Notes: generated by a model not told the origin, from the letters alone. Shown: positions 49,748-58,048, numbered from the stretch's first letter. The stretch is 64,000 nucleotides of DNA from Arthrobacter sp. M2012083 (GCF_000281065.1 NZ_AKKK01000001.1:62001-126000), one strand, 5' to 3'. Program-made: numbers and translations.

Positions 49748-49807
49748 ACCGTGCTCCCCCCGAGACGACCCGTCACTTTGTGAGTACACTTGTACTAATA
49801 AAAATTG

Positions 49808-50389
49808 ATGGCTGGGCGTCTGGGGGCGGTAATGATTCTGTTCGCAATCGTGGTGTGTGAAATAGGGTTCTGGGTGGCGATCCTCGCCGGGCTCGTAGCA
49901 CGGTATCTGCTGCGTCGTCCCCGCCTGGGCGAAGCTCTCCTGATCCTTGCTCCGGTTATTGACGCCATCCTGCTTGCCTTGGTCGCCGTCGATTTGCTGG
50001 GCGGCGGTACAGCCTCATGGCACCACGGACTCGCCGCGATCTACATCGGTGTCTCTGTCGCGTACGGCAAGCGCATGGTGGCCTGGGCCGATGCGCACTT
50101 CCAGCATCGGTTCGCGGGCGGACCTGCGCCGGAGCGACTTACCGGAACCCGCTACACCATCAAATGCTGGAGGGATGTGCTCCTTACGGCGTTGGCAGTT
50201 GCCATCGCAGCAGCGGCACTGGGAGCGATCATCTTCCTCGTCAACGACCCCGAACGAACCGCAGCCCTCTCGGACTTCTTCCGCATCCTGGGCATCATCT
50301 TCGCCATCGACTTCGTCTGGGCCTTGAGCTACACGATCTGGCCGAAGAAAGCCGCCCGCACTACTCCCGCTGCTACCCTGTCGCGCTGA
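49808..50389 (+). CDS. Membrane protein, unknown function, paired with a TetR regulator
   Basis: Encodes 193 residues with about five hydrophobic helices. It starts MAGRLGAVMILFAIVVCEIGFW (or at the Met nine codons later) and has ILAGLVARYLLRRPRLGEALLILAPVIDAIL followed by a central hydrophilic loop. I do not recognise the family beyond being an integral membrane protein. It ends 4 nt before the TetR-type gene, so they are co-transcribed. A regulator-controlled transporter-like or signalling protein is likely (inference). Confidence 0.75.
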   Translation: MAGRLGAVMILFAIVVCEIGFWVAILAGLVARYLLRRPRLGEALLILAPVIDAILLALVAVDLLGGGTASWHHGLAAIYIGVSVAYGKRMVAWADAHFQHRFAGGPAPERLTGTRYTIKCWRDVLLTALAVAIAAAALGAIIFLVNDPERTAALSDFFRILGIIFAIDFVWALSYTIWPKKAARTTPAATLSR

Positions 50390-50393
50390 AACC

Positions 50394-50981
50394 ATGCCCC
50401 GGAGAATCGATGCAGAGGCACGCAGCACAGCAATAGCGGACGCTTCCTTGCGGGTGCTGGAACGTGAGGGTCTTTCGGGCCTTTCCGTGCGCGGGGTGGC
50501 AGCGGAAGCGGGCATCGCCGCCGCTTCACTGAGGCGCGCGTTTGCCACGCAACATGCCCTGAGGGAGTTCTGCCTGCAACTCATTGAGGACCGGGTCACC
50601 GCCCGAATCGCCGCCCTTGAGCTCACTGGCCGGGCCTTGGTTGATGGCTTGCTCCTGCAGTTGCTTCCTCTCGACAAGGAACGGCGGCTGGAACTCGTGG
50701 CGCAGGTGCAGCTTGGTGTCCTCTCACTGACGGATAGTGCACTACGTCCTGCCGCGATCAGGCTCAGCGAGGGAGTAGACCGCGTGTGTCACGTTGCCCT
50801 CCAGCTCCTGGCCGAAGCGGGACAGTTCAACCCGGGGCGCGACCCCGACTATGAAGCCCAGCGCTTGCGTGCGCTCCTGGATGGGATCGCGATGCATGGA
50901 TTGTGGAGCGGTGAACTCCCGGAGGCGGGTCCGATGCTCAGCGTGCTCTCGCGCCATCTCGACGAGCTCACCGGTCCCTAG
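50394..50981 (+). CDS. TetR family transcriptional regulator
   Basis: Encodes 195 residues with an N-terminal TetR HTH (IADASLRVLEREGLSGLSVRGVAAEAGIAAASLRRAFAT) and a helical ligand-binding domain. The ATG at 50394 is 4 nt after the stop of the preceding membrane-protein gene, so it probably controls that operon. Ligand unknown. The gene is followed by a 21-bp perfect hairpin. Confidence 0.9.
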   Translation: MPRRIDAEARSTAIADASLRVLEREGLSGLSVRGVAAEAGIAAASLRRAFATQHALREFCLQLIEDRVTARIAALELTGRALVDGLLLQLLPLDKERRLELVAQVQLGVLSLTDSALRPAAIRLSEGVDRVCHVALQLLAEAGQFNPGRDPDYEAQRLRALLDGIAMHGLWSGELPEAGPMLSVLSRHLDELTGP

Positions 50982-51017
50982 CACCTCAAACAAGACAAGG
51001 AAAACTACCTCAGACAT

Positions 51018-51065
51018 GCAAAGAGCCTGGTGCCACCCATATCCGGGTGGCACCAGGCTCTTTGC
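51018..51065. terminator. Strong bidirectional hairpin terminator
   Basis: A perfect 21-bp inverted repeat (arms 51018-51038 and 51045-51065, starting GCAAAGAGCCTGG) with a 6-nt loop ATATCC sits between the TetR gene and the convergent HPr gene. Confidence 0.88.
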
Positions 51066-51090
51066 GTGTCGCTGAGGGTTTTGGGTGTCC

Positions 51091-51369
51091 CTACTCTGCG
51101 TCGTGGTCCGTTTCGAGAATCTTTACCAGGCTGTCCAGGGCTGCGTCCGCACCTTCACCTTCGGCGCGCAGGACTACAACGTCGCCGTGGGAAGCACCCA
51201 GGCTCATCAGTGACAGGATGCTGGCGGCGTCCATGGCGTCGTCTGCGGGCTCGCCCTGGCGTGCGATGGTGACGTCGAGATCCAGGTCTCCGGCTGCTTC
51301 AGCGAAAATGGCCGCCGGGCGGGCGTGGAGGCCGACGCGGCTTGCGATGGTGGCTGTACGTTCTGGCAT
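51091..51369 (-). CDS. ptsH: HPr phosphocarrier protein of the PTS
   Basis: Encodes 92 residues. Phospho-His15 lies in RVGLHARPAAIF, and the regulatory-site region is AASILSLMSLGASHGD. It passes phosphate from enzyme I to the fructose EIIA domain in the cytosol. It lies 70 nt downstream of fruA on the same strand, the usual gene order in Arthrobacter-type fructose PTS operons, so HPr production may be tied to fructose. Confidence 0.94.
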   Translation of the reverse strand: MPERTATIASRVGLHARPAAIFAEAAGDLDLDVTIARQGEPADDAMDAASILSLMSLGASHGDVVVLRAEGEGADAALDSLVKILETDHDAE

Positions 51370-51439
51370 TGGTGCTCCTCTTTGTGAAGGGTGGCTGTGG
51401 TGTGGGGTTGCTGTGTGGGAAGTCTAGACCGTGGTGGCT

Positions 51440-53452
51440 CTAGACGCTGGCAGTAGCAGGAACGGGTTCCGCTTCCACCGGCTTCTTGACTGCAAAGCGC
51501 TTGAGGGCGATGACGGCCAGGGCGCTGACCACCATTCCCGCGACAATGGCGACGACAAACATCGGCAGGTTACCGATGGCGAAGAAGACGAAGAAGCCGC
51601 CGTGGGGTGCCTGGGAGGTGACTCCGGTGGCCATGCAGAGGGCGCCGGTGAGGGCGCCGCCCACCATGCTGGCCGGGATGACGCGCAGCGGGTCAGTTGC
51701 AGCGAACGGGATGGCACCTTCGGAGATGAAGGATGCACCCAGCAGCCAGGCTGCCTTGCCGTTTTCGCGTTCGTTGAGGGTGAAGAGCTTCTTGTTCAGG
51801 ACAGTGGCGAGTGCCATGGCCAGCGGCGGGACCATGCCCGCAGCCATGACGGTGCCCATGATCAGCCACGGTGCCTGGTTGTCGGCGCTGCCCGCGCTCA
51901 AACCGGCTACTGCGAACGCGTAGGCAACCTTGTTGACGGGACCGCCGAGATCGAAGCACATCATGAGGCCAAGGATGATGCCGAGAACCACTGCGGAAGC
52001 GCCGCTCATGCCGGTCAGCCAGTTGTTCAGCGCTACGGTCAGGCCAGCGATGGGTCCGCCCAGGACCAGGAACATCAGGCCCGAAGCGACGATGGAGGCA
52101 AGCAGCGGGATGATGACCACGGGCATCAGGCCACGAAGCCAGCGTGGTACCTGCCAGGTCCCGATCAGATGAGCGACGTAGCCGGCCAGGAGACCGCCGA
52201 CGATGCCGCCCAGGAAGCCTGCACCCATGAAGCCGGATACGGCGCCGGCAACGAAGCCCGGCGCAATACCCGGGCGATCGGCGATGGCGTAGGCGATGTA
52301 GCCTGCCAAGGCCGGGACCAGGAAGCTCATGGACAGGGCGCCGATCTTGAACAGCACAGCGCCGAGGTATGTCGCGAGGCCGCCTTCGGGCAGGTTGCCG
52401 AAGTTGTTCTCCAACACCACCTTGTCCGCGACTTCCGTGATGTCGTAGCCGCCCAGCAGGAACCCGAGGGCGATCAGCAGGCCACCACCGGCAACGAACG
52501 GAATCATGTAGCTCACGCCGGTGAGGACTGCGCGCTTCAGTTTTTGGCCGATGTGCTCACCCTTTTCCTCCTCGGCGCGCTCGGCCTGCTCTTCGGCGCC
52601 GAAGTGCGGAACGCGGCGGGCGTGCGGGTCTTCGGCAGCGGCCAAAGCCTCCTGGACCATCTTGGTGGGCTCGTCGATGCCGCGCTTGACCGGAGCGTTG
52701 ATGACCGGCTTTCCAGCGAAGCGCTCCTTGCCGCGAACGTCCACGTCGACGGCGAAAATCACGGCGTCGGCCGCAGCAATCACTGCCGGATCCAGCGGCT
52801 TGGCGCCAGAGGATCCCTGGGTCTCGACCTGAAGGTCAACACCCATTTCCTTGGCGGCGGCAACCAACGAGTCGGCGGCCATATACGTGTGCGCAATACC
52901 AGTGGGGCAAGCGGTCACGGCCACGATGCGCTTTGGTGCTGCAGTCGTCGTACTGGCGGTAGCGGCAGCGGGTGCAGCCTCCGCAGGTGCTGCAGCCGGC
53001 TTGTCGGCCAGCGCACCGTCAACGAGGTCCACAATGTCCTGCTCGGTGGCTGCCGCACGCAGGGCCGCCGTGAAGTCCTTCTTGATCAGCGAACGGGCAA
53101 GCTTGGAGAGCAGCTTCAAGTGCTCCTGGTCAGCGCCGTCCGGGGCTGCGATGAAGAAGATGAGGTCAGCGGGGCCGTCCTTGGCACCAAAGTCCACTTT
53201 GTGGGACAGGCGCGCCATGGCTAAGGCAGGTTCCTGGACAGCAGCGGAGCGGCAGTGCGGAATAGCGATTCCGCCGGGAACTCCGGTTGCGGTCTTTTGC
53301 TCGCGGGCGAAGGCGTCGGCGAAGAGGCCTTCAACCTCGGAAGCACGGCCGGTGGCGGCAACTTTGCCGGCCAGGACGCGGATGACGTCGGCAGGGGAGT
53401 CGCCCAGATTTTGGTCGAGGGTGACCAATTGGGGTGTGATCAGCTGGGTCAC
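51440..53452 (-). CDS. fruA: PTS fructose transporter EIIABC (FruA)
   Basis: Encodes 670 residues with all three domains. EIIA (1 to about 145) has the phospho-His at about residue 65 in GIAIPHCRS. EIIB has the phospho-Cys at about residue 181 in VTACPTGIAHTYMAADS. EIIC (about 330 to the end) has many membrane helices and the signature GGPVNKVAYAFAV. An Ala/Pro/Thr linker joins A to B. The start is GTG 53452 with an AGAAGGA site, overlapping the fruK stop. It imports fructose as fructose-1-phosphate. A long open antisense frame covers it, but this follows codon bias. Confidence 0.95.
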   Translation of the reverse strand: MTQLITPQLVTLDQNLGDSPADVIRVLAGKVAATGRASEVEGLFADAFAREQKTATGVPGGIAIPHCRSAAVQEPALAMARLSHKVDFGAKDGPADLIFFIAAPDGADQEHLKLLSKLARSLIKKDFTAALRAAATEQDIVDLVDGALADKPAAAPAEAAPAAATASTTTAAPKRIVAVTACPTGIAHTYMAADSLVAAAKEMGVDLQVETQGSSGAKPLDPAVIAAADAVIFAVDVDVRGKERFAGKPVINAPVKRGIDEPTKMVQEALAAAEDPHARRVPHFGAEEQAERAEEEKGEHIGQKLKRAVLTGVSYMIPFVAGGGLLIALGFLLGGYDITEVADKVVLENNFGNLPEGGLATYLGAVLFKIGALSMSFLVPALAGYIAYAIADRPGIAPGFVAGAVSGFMGAGFLGGIVGGLLAGYVAHLIGTWQVPRWLRGLMPVVIIPLLASIVASGLMFLVLGGPIAGLTVALNNWLTGMSGASAVVLGIILGLMMCFDLGGPVNKVAYAFAVAGLSAGSADNQAPWLIMGTVMAAGMVPPLAMALATVLNKKLFTLNERENGKAAWLLGASFISEGAIPFAATDPLRVIPASMVGGALTGALCMATGVTSQAPHGGFFVFFAIGNLPMFVVAIVAGMVVSALAVIALKRFAVKKPVEAEPVPATASV

Positions 53453-54441
53453 TGTGAGTCCTTCTGGAGGGCCGTGATGGTTACGGCATCGGGGGTTGTC
53501 TGGTGGACTGCCGGGACAGTGGAGCCCGGCAGCGAAGCAGCAGCGGCACCATGTGCCACGGCTTGACGAAGGCAGTCCTGCGCAGAGCCACCTTGGGTTG
53601 CAGCCAGCAAATAGCCGGCCAGTGAAGAGTCCCCGGCGCCCACAGTGCTGACGGCTTTGATGGGCGGATGCGTGGCGAACCATGCTCCGTCCGCCGTCAC
53701 GAGGACCGCTCCTTTGGACCCGAGTGTTGCGAGAACGGCACCTACACCGCTGGCGACGACGGCGGCTGCAGCTTCAGCGGCTTTGGCCGGATCCGCTTCC
53801 AGTTCGTCAGCAGTGGAGACATTGGTAAAACCGGCGGCGGCGGCAAGCTCTGCGAGCTCTTCCGCGTTCGGCTTGAGGAGGTCGGGCTTTCCTGCGGCAT
53901 CGCCCACCAAGGCGGCCGCGAGCGGCGCCCCGGAGGAGTCAATGGCGATGTTTGGGGCGGCCGTTCCGTCCGCGTTCGACCGGAGTCGACGAGCGATGGT
54001 GGCGTAGAAATCCGCGGGCACTCCTGGTGGGAGTGAGCCTGCGAGAACCACCCAGCTGGCGCCACGGGAGCGTTCCAGCAGCAACCCGATCAGGGCTTCC
54101 TGCTGTTCACTGCTCAATTCCGGGCCGGGTTCGTTGATCTTGGTGGTGACACCATCTGGTTCGGTGAGCGTCACGTTGCTGCGCAGCGCCTGACCGATGG
54201 GGAGCGCCGCGAACGGCACGCCGCCGTCGTGCAGTCCGGACAGGACAGGATCCGAATCGGCGCCCGGAAGGACTGCCAGGGTGTCCAGGCCGGAGGCCGC
54301 CAGCGCCCTTGAAACGTTGACACCCTTTCCGCCGGATTCCTGGTGGACGGACACCGCACGCTGAACCTCACCGCGGGCCAGTGCGCCGGGAAGCTCAACT
54401 GTGCGGTCGAGGCTCGGGTTGGCGGTCAAAGTGATGATCAT
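53449..54441 (-). CDS. fruK: 1-phosphofructokinase (FruK)
   Basis: Encodes 330 residues of the PfkB family. It has N-terminal ESGGKGVNVSRAL, central NAEELAEL and the catalytic motif VGAGDSSLAGYLLA with base Asp at about 267. It turns fructose-1-phosphate into fructose-1,6-bisphosphate with ATP. It overlaps the fruA start and the fruR stop by 4 nt each, so the operon is tightly coupled. Confidence 0.95.
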   Translation of the reverse strand: MIITLTANPSLDRTVELPGALARGEVQRAVSVHQESGGKGVNVSRALAASGLDTLAVLPGADSDPVLSGLHDGGVPFAALPIGQALRSNVTLTEPDGVTTKINEPGPELSSEQQEALIGLLLERSRGASWVVLAGSLPPGVPADFYATIARRLRSNADGTAAPNIAIDSSGAPLAAALVGDAAGKPDLLKPNAEELAELAAAAGFTNVSTADELEADPAKAAEAAAAVVASGVGAVLATLGSKGAVLVTADGAWFATHPPIKAVSTVGAGDSSLAGYLLAATQGGSAQDCLRQAVAHGAAAASLPGSTVPAVHQTTPDAVTITALQKDSQ

Positions 54442-55229
54442 GCGATCACCACATCGACCCCGGCATCGGCCAAGGCGGCTGCGAGTTCCGCGGACGGTTC
54501 GCTGTCTGTAATCAATGTGTCAACATCCTTCAGGGTGGCGAACTGGACCAGTGTTTCGGCGTCCAGCTTGGAAGAGTCGGCCAGGGCCACCACGCGGCGG
54601 GCTGACGTTACGAAAGCGGCCTTCACTGCGGCTTCTTCGGGATCCGGGGTGCTGAGCCCAAACGTTGCGTGGATGCCGTTGGCACCAACGAAGGCAATGT
54701 CCGGCCGAAGTTTATGAGCTGCCTCCACGGTTGACTGCCCGACGGCGGCCTGCGTCAGTCCGCGGACACGGCCGCCAAGAATCTGGAGTGCTATGCCCTG
54801 CGTGGAGGAGAGCTTGCCGGCGATGGGGATGGCGTGCGTGATGACTACGAGCTCATCATCTCCGTTGGCCGGTGGCGTGCGCTGGGCCAGTAGGTCGGCG
54901 AGGGTTTCGGTGGTGGAACCCGCGTCCAGGAGGACACTTCCCGTGGTGAGTTGCGGGATAAGGGCGAGCGCCGCGTTAGCGATGCGGAGTTTTTCCTCCT
55001 GACGCTGGACGGCGCGCTCAAGGATGCTCTCCTCGCGTGTGCTCAGGAGGTCAGAGGGGACGGCGCCGCCGTGAACGCGCCTCAGGTTCCCGGAAACCTC
55101 AAGGGCCGCGAGGTCGCGGCGGATTGTCTCAGTGGTGATGCTGAAACGGTCGGCAAGGTCAGTGACGCTCACCCGTCCGCGCTCTGCGACGAGTGCGGAG
55201 ATCAGTTGCTGGCGTTCTTCGGCGAACAC
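54438..55229 (-). CDS. fruR: DeoR family regulator of the fructose operon (FruR)
   Basis: Encodes 263 residues with a DeoR-type HTH (DLADRFSITTETIRRDLAALEVSGNLRRVHGGA) and a sugar-phosphate-binding DeoR C-terminal domain (ILLDAGSTTETLA-like VLLDAGSTTETLADLL, then VGANGIHATFGLSTPDPEEAAVK). It is the first gene of the operon and likely senses fructose-1-phosphate. A TTTATGTTG/CAACATAAA repeat upstream is its likely operator. Confidence 0.93.
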   Translation of the reverse strand: MFAEERQQLISALVAERGRVSVTDLADRFSITTETIRRDLAALEVSGNLRRVHGGAVPSDLLSTREESILERAVQRQEEKLRIANAALALIPQLTTGSVLLDAGSTTETLADLLAQRTPPANGDDELVVITHAIPIAGKLSSTQGIALQILGGRVRGLTQAAVGQSTVEAAHKLRPDIAFVGANGIHATFGLSTPDPEEAAVKAAFVTSARRVVALADSSKLDAETLVQFATLKDVDTLITDSEPSAELAAALADAGVDVVIA

Positions 55230-55318
55230 TTACCCTCCATTGCGGTCAAGCTGCTTATCAGTGCAGCCACATCAGTGACTGCTGTCACAACGATGTGGAA
55301 TTGCTTGACTCTATCTTT

Positions 55319-55354
55319 GTTTATGTTGGGAAGTCAATAGAAAACAACATAAAC
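55319..55354. promoter_or_regulatory. Candidate FruR operator
   Basis: Perfect 10-nt arms GTTTATGTTG (55319-55328) and CAACATAAAC (55345-55354) are separated by 16 nt. They sit about 90 nt upstream of the fruR start, a typical DeoR-type site. Other sequence in 55230-55520 shows only the hairpin at 55410-55439. Confidence 0.65.
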
Positions 55355-55409
55355 GCAGATGTTGGCGGATAAGTCCGGGTGGCAAGTAGACCCCAGGCGC
55401 AGGAAAAGA

Positions 55410-55439
55410 GCATGCCGCGCTCCCTGTAGCGCGGCATGC
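55410..55439. terminator. Hairpin, 12-bp stem
   Basis: GCATGCCGCGCT (55410-55421) and AGCGCGGCATGC (55428-55439) with a 6-nt CCCTGT loop lie upstream of the fruR promoter. It probably ends the minus-strand transcript entering from the right (the small gene series) or isolates the fru promoter region. Confidence 0.6.
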
Positions 55440-55520
55440 CCTCGTTCGGATCCCGACTGGGGGATGTATACGGGATCCGGTCTGTGGAATGAACCTGCCT
55501 GGTTTCCTTGCCGGTGTGGG

Positions 55521-55709
55521 CTAGGTCAAAAGCCCAGGCGGTTCTCCTGGTGTTGGGGGCCCCGGAGTTGGTGGGGAGGGCACTGTGGGTCCCGGCGTGG
55601 GGTCCGGCACGGGCGGCGGCCCTGGTTCCGGCAACGGAACGGGCTCAGGTGTGGGTCCTGGCTCGCGGGTGGGATCAGGATGCGAGGGGTCCGGCGGGAA
55701 TTCACTCAT
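55521..55709 (-). CDS. Proline-rich small protein (PEP/PxP repeats)
   Basis: Encodes 62 residues. After MSEFPPDPSHPDPTREPGP come tandem proline-rich units (PxPxP, such as PTPEPVPLPEPGPPPVPDP) and then PGEPPGLLT, so it is probably disordered and extended. The ATG at 55709 follows a GGAG site and is two bases after the stop of the preceding small gene. It could be a spacer or surface tether, but no signal peptide is visible. Function unknown; the sequence-only evidence is limited. Confidence 0.5.
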   Translation of the reverse strand: MSEFPPDPSHPDPTREPGPTPEPVPLPEPGPPPVPDPTPGPTVPSPPTPGPPTPGEPPGLLT

Positions 55710-55711
55710 GA

Positions 55712-55957
55712 TCAGGCGCTCCGCCGGTGGGCGGAGTGTTGCGGCCGAAGGCTTCCCGGAACAGCAGAGGGATATCTGCCGGAGTCCCACCCCGAGCCCG
55801 GGTAGTCGATGGGAAGGTTGTCCGGATCCGGCGGATCCGGCAGGCGGCGCTTCCCGGTTTGCCCCAGCCTTCCACCTGTGGCCGAAGGCTCTTTTTGTTT
55901 CGACTCTGCGTGCATGCCATCCCTCCCGGTAGCTCCAGAATTGTTGGTGTAGCTCAT
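55712..55957 (-). CDS. Small hydrophilic protein, unknown function
   Basis: Encodes 81 residues from an ATG at 55957 with a GGGGAG site 11 nt upstream. The sequence starts MSYTNNSGATGRDGMHAESK and includes a Pro/Asp-rich region (RRLPDPPDPDNLPIDYPGSG), so a disordered protein is likely. It stands between the Cys-rich gene (31 nt upstream) and the Pro-rich gene (2 nt downstream), which makes a three-gene operon plausible. I do not recognise the family. Confidence 0.5.
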   Translation of the reverse strand: MSYTNNSGATGRDGMHAESKQKEPSATGGRLGQTGKRRLPDPPDPDNLPIDYPGSGWDSGRYPSAVPGSLRPQHSAHRRSA

Positions 55958-55988
55958 CGTGGTGTCGCTCCCCATGTCGTCCTCAATC

Positions 55989-56438
55989 TCAGTCCGGGAT
56001 TTCCATGCGGAATCCGCAGTGGCACCCGAGGATGCGTGTATTGATAAGTACTTCGTACATCCGCAGCTGCGCTCCCGGAGTCAGCACCAGGGGTGCCTGG
56101 ACCCTGCGAAGCTCGCAGCTCTTGGTTTTCATAGGTTCACCGCAGTGGAGGTACTGGCCGCCGAATTGCAGAACGCCTTGGGGGACGCCGGGGCGGTTCA
56201 GGACCGCGGCCACGCGTCGTACGGAGGCGACATGTTCATAGGAGTACCGGCAAACATGGCACTCGTACGCCACATCCACCATGTTGGGCGCGGGCGGATA
56301 GTGGGACTGAATGGAATTCACCAGGAGGTGCTGGTCGGTATTGCAGTGCGAGCACCAAAGCGGTTCATCGGGTGGTTGATGTGCTTCGTCAGGGACTCTG
56401 GACGCTGGCTGAGCCGGCATGGGTCTGTACCTCTGCAT
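55989..56438 (-). CDS. Multi-cysteine zinc-ribbon-like protein, paralog of the gene at 57590-58048
   Basis: Encodes 149 residues with a Cys pattern C29xxC32, C60xxC63, HC99G, C139xC141G. Conserved blocks include WCSHCNTDQHLLV and CHCGFRMEIP. Cys positions, spacing and flanking residues match the paralog at 57590-58048 one for one, except that position 96 is Tyr here and Cys there. It is likely a metal-binding (zinc) protein; its function is unknown. The two paralogs flank the GAF-ANTAR gene on opposite strands, suggesting a shared role with it. The ATG at 56438 is chosen; a TTG one codon earlier is open. Confidence 0.75.
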   Translation of the reverse strand: MQRYRPMPAQPASRVPDEAHQPPDEPLWCSHCNTDQHLLVNSIQSHYPPAPNMVDVAYECHVCRYSYEHVASVRRVAAVLNRPGVPQGVLQFGGQYLHCGEPMKTKSCELRRVQAPLVLTPGAQLRMYEVLINTRILGCHCGFRMEIPD

Positions 56439-56596
56439 CAAAAATGCGGGGTGCCCGTCTGCATGAGCTGGAAAACCTGAGTCCTGTGATGTGGACTATA
56501 GGTCGATTGTGCACATAGGTGCACGCCAGATGCAAGGATTCTGATTCCATCGCCAATCGGGTGCCGAGTTGGGCTTCGGCGACCGTAAAATGAGGC

Positions 56597-57370
56597 ATGG
56601 ACGAAATGAACGTTGATTTTGCGGCGCCTGATGCTGTCTCTGCGCCCGACGATGTTTCGGTGCCCGAGCAGCTGCAGGACCTGGTGATAGACAGCGAAGA
56701 TGTAGGCGGATTTCTGCATGAACTCGCGGTTTTTTCAGCTTCTGCCGTGTCGCAGGCCGTGGGTATGGATGTGCTCTGCGGCATCACTCTCAGTCGGCGC
56801 CGCCGCACGGCCACGGTAGCTGGAAGCACCCATGAAGCCAGGCTGATCGATGAAGTTCAGCAGGCGTACGGGGATGGTCCTTGCCTGGAGGCCATGCGAA
56901 GCCACGGCACCCAGCACGTTCCCGACACATCAACGGAAGAAAGGTGGTCGGAGTACTGCACCGTCATTGCCGAGCGGGGACATCTTTCCGCGCTCTGCGT
57001 TCCCCTGGAATTGGACGAAGGAGCCACCGCAGCCCTCAACTTCTTCGCCCCGCAAGCCCACGCATTTGATGACGCCACCATCCGCAATTGCGAACTTTAC
57101 GCGAGCCAAGCCGAGCGCTCGCTGCGGCTGGCTGTGCGGATTGGCGTGAAGCAGCAACACGCTGACGATCTGCAGGAAGCCATGCAGACCCGGACGGTGA
57201 TTGACCTCGCCAGTGGAATCATCATGGGCCAAAACCGCTGTACGCAGGAAGAAGCGTTCCAAATCCTCAAGAAGGCATCGAGCACCCGGAACCAGAAGCT
57301 GCGGGACGTGGCAGAGGCTATCGTCAAGAGCGTGGCCAACGAAGCTCCCGTGGCGCACTTCGAAGCCTAG
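56597..57370 (+). CDS. GAF and ANTAR domain-containing regulator
   Basis: Encodes 257 residues. The GAF domain (about 30-175) includes GVTL-like GITLSRRRRTATVAGST and LCVPLELDEGATAALNFFAPQ. The C-terminal ANTAR domain (about 195-250) includes RTVIDLASGIIMGQNRCTQEEAF. ANTAR proteins bind paired RNA hairpins and prevent transcription termination, often in response to a signal sensed by the GAF or histidine-kinase input. No adjacent kinase is seen, so ligand sensing by GAF is likely. It lies between two multi-cysteine paralogs, in which the plus-strand copy has a structured 5' leader. Confidence 0.9.
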   Translation: MDEMNVDFAAPDAVSAPDDVSVPEQLQDLVIDSEDVGGFLHELAVFSASAVSQAVGMDVLCGITLSRRRRTATVAGSTHEARLIDEVQQAYGDGPCLEAMRSHGTQHVPDTSTEERWSEYCTVIAERGHLSALCVPLELDEGATAALNFFAPQAHAFDDATIRNCELYASQAERSLRLAVRIGVKQQHADDLQEAMQTRTVIDLASGIIMGQNRCTQEEAFQILKKASSTRNQKLRDVAEAIVKSVANEAPVAHFEA

Positions 57371-57589
57371 AAGTGCACGCACAAGGGGTAGCCGACAACT
57401 CCATCACTTGTGACGGGCGCCACTAGTGAACTACATTCATACATGGGTTAAGCAGATAGCCCTTGGAGCCTCATGAGTTGTGCCATCCCGGATGGTCCAA
57501 GAACTGCACCTTTTTAGCCGTGGCCCCTTTCGGCCGGCTCACAGCGTGCCACCATGCAGGCTCCTTGAAGGAGAAAAAGGAGAATGGCA
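57371..57589 (+). promoter_or_regulatory. Structured 5' leader of the second multi-cysteine gene (possible ANTAR target)
   Basis: Between the ANTAR gene and its neighbour are several inverted repeats: GGAGCCT (57465) with AGGCTCC (57558), CCATC-CCG-GATGG at 57483-57495, and GGCC-CCTTTC-GGCC at 57522-57535. A T5 run is at 57511-57515. I could not find the conserved A1/G4 hexaloops that mark ANTAR-binding RNA, so the link is a hypothesis. Confidence 0.35.
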
Positions 57590-58048
57590 ATGACGCTTGG
57601 ATCCCCGATTCCCGCCTCGAAGCCTTCAAGCGGACAGGCACCTGCAACTGTCGATACCGGAGCACGCCCTTGGTGCACCGTTTGCAATACTGATTCCTAC
57701 ATTTTCGTAGAGACGGTTGTGGAAGCAACACCGAATCAGTCGGAGATCGTCGAAGTCAGCTACACCTGCAGCGAATGCGATACGTTTTACGCCCACGCAG
57801 TCCGCCTGGATGCTTTGGTTCCCGCCATCCAGAGTGAATTTCTTTCCACGTCTGCAGCGGGCCTCTGGTTCAGCTGCACCCACTGCGGTGATCCCATGAC
57901 CTTGGGGCGCCCCACGGAACGCGTCATCGAGGCACCCCGGACCACTGAAGATCCGGGCAGTCCCAGCCTCCTTGAGGTGTACTTGCAGACGCAGGTGCTC
58001 CACTGCCGTTGCGGTTTCCAAATGGAGGTTCCTCGCCACGTTGGATAA
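57590..58048 (+). CDS. Multi-cysteine zinc-ribbon-like protein
   Basis: Encodes 152 residues with C29xxC32, C60xxC63, C96xxC99G and C139xC141G, and PWCTVCNTDSYIF and LHCRCGFQMEVP blocks. The eight Cys suggest two zinc sites. The start at 57590 (ATG two codons into an earlier frame) gives a better distance to the AAGGAG site and the same Cys numbering as the paralog at 55989-56438, which supports both starts. No known family is recognised. It is immediately downstream of the GAF-ANTAR gene. Confidence 0.75.
   Translation: MTLGSPIPASKPSSGQAPATVDTGARPWCTVCNTDSYIFVETVVEATPNQSEIVEVSYTCSECDTFYAHAVRLDALVPAIQSEFLSTSAAGLWFSCTHCGDPMTLGRPTERVIEAPRTTEDPGSPSLLEVYLQTQVLHCRCGFQMEVPRHVG

Noticed and set aside
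51431..53224. A 597-codon open frame on the plus strand across fruA
   Set aside because: It lies antisense to a clearly conserved PTS transporter and reads as a His/Glu/Asp/Ala-rich artefact.
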